Origin: Pseudomonadota bacterium
GTDB lineage: Bacteria; Pseudomonadota; Alphaproteobacteria; Rhizobiales; Xanthobacteraceae
Reading direction: 5' to 3'
Length of the DNA stretch: 5,247 nucleotides
Assembly: GCA_023449855.1 (NCBI GenBank)
Contig: JAEXHR010000327.1
Coordinates: 1 to 5,247 of the forward strand
Notes under the pieces: model-generated
What the model was told of the DNA's origin: nothing
Databases searched by the model: none
The model's input: only the letters and a program-made list of their open reading frames with translations
Program-made: the position numbers and the translations under genes
Part shown: piece after piece, positions 5,192 through 5,247 of the stretch
Layout: the number at the start of each line of letters is the position of its first letter
How positions within the stretch are numbered: position 1 is the stretch's first letter

Positions 5192-5247
5192 GCTTCGCTG
5201 CCGTCAGTGCCGCGCCGATCCGGTTCACAAACCCCCGGCGGCCCCGG

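Noticed and set aside
5192..5247. Start or end of a further gene after the second msrA
   Set aside because: The remaining 56 bases show no recognisable coding signature; the minus-strand frame at 5228 runs antisense into msrA and has no ribosome site or domain.

Overview
The window is about 60% G+C and reads like an alphaproteobacterial, probably sphingomonad, accessory region. This is an inference from base composition, protein style and the IS type; no rRNA, tRNA or other taxonomic marker is present. No tRNA, CRISPR array or replication origin was seen.

Layout. Positions 1-127 are the left end of an IS3-family insertion sequence: the start of orfA on the minus strand plus a terminal TGAAGCGCC... 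end. It abuts a beheaded, cysteine-rich gene end (128-308, plus), whose N-terminal part has been cut off by the IS. Next comes a minus-strand series of three genes, listed in transcription order: a fused alpha/beta hydrolase-OsmC protein (2962-1736), a methionine sulfoxide reductase MsrA (1733-1170, only 2 bp after the upstream stop) and a ZIP-type metal transporter (about 1090-329). Divergent from these is a LysR-type regulator (3186-4061, plus). It is followed by a second methionine-sulfoxide unit on the plus strand, msrB (4207-4650) and a second msrA (4652-5191), with a 1-bp gap.

How it works together. MsrA reduces the S-epimer and MsrB the R-epimer of methionine sulfoxide. OsmC/Ohr-type domains use a cysteine pair against (organic) hydroperoxides. 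Together with a LysR regulator placed between the two arms, the window looks like a compact oxidative-damage repair and defence module with duplicated msrA. The 223-bp divergent control region holds two near-identical dyads (TATATGC-N5-GCATAYA) 40 bp apart. They sit across two candidate back-to-back promoters and are good candidates for the LysR operator. A degenerate copy lies upstream of msrB, which suggests, without proving, that one regulator controls both arms.

The individual families are known. The less ordinary points are the arrangement, the dyad pair, the single-cysteine MsrB, the ZIP protein with substituted metal ligands and the IS-truncated Cys-rich gene.
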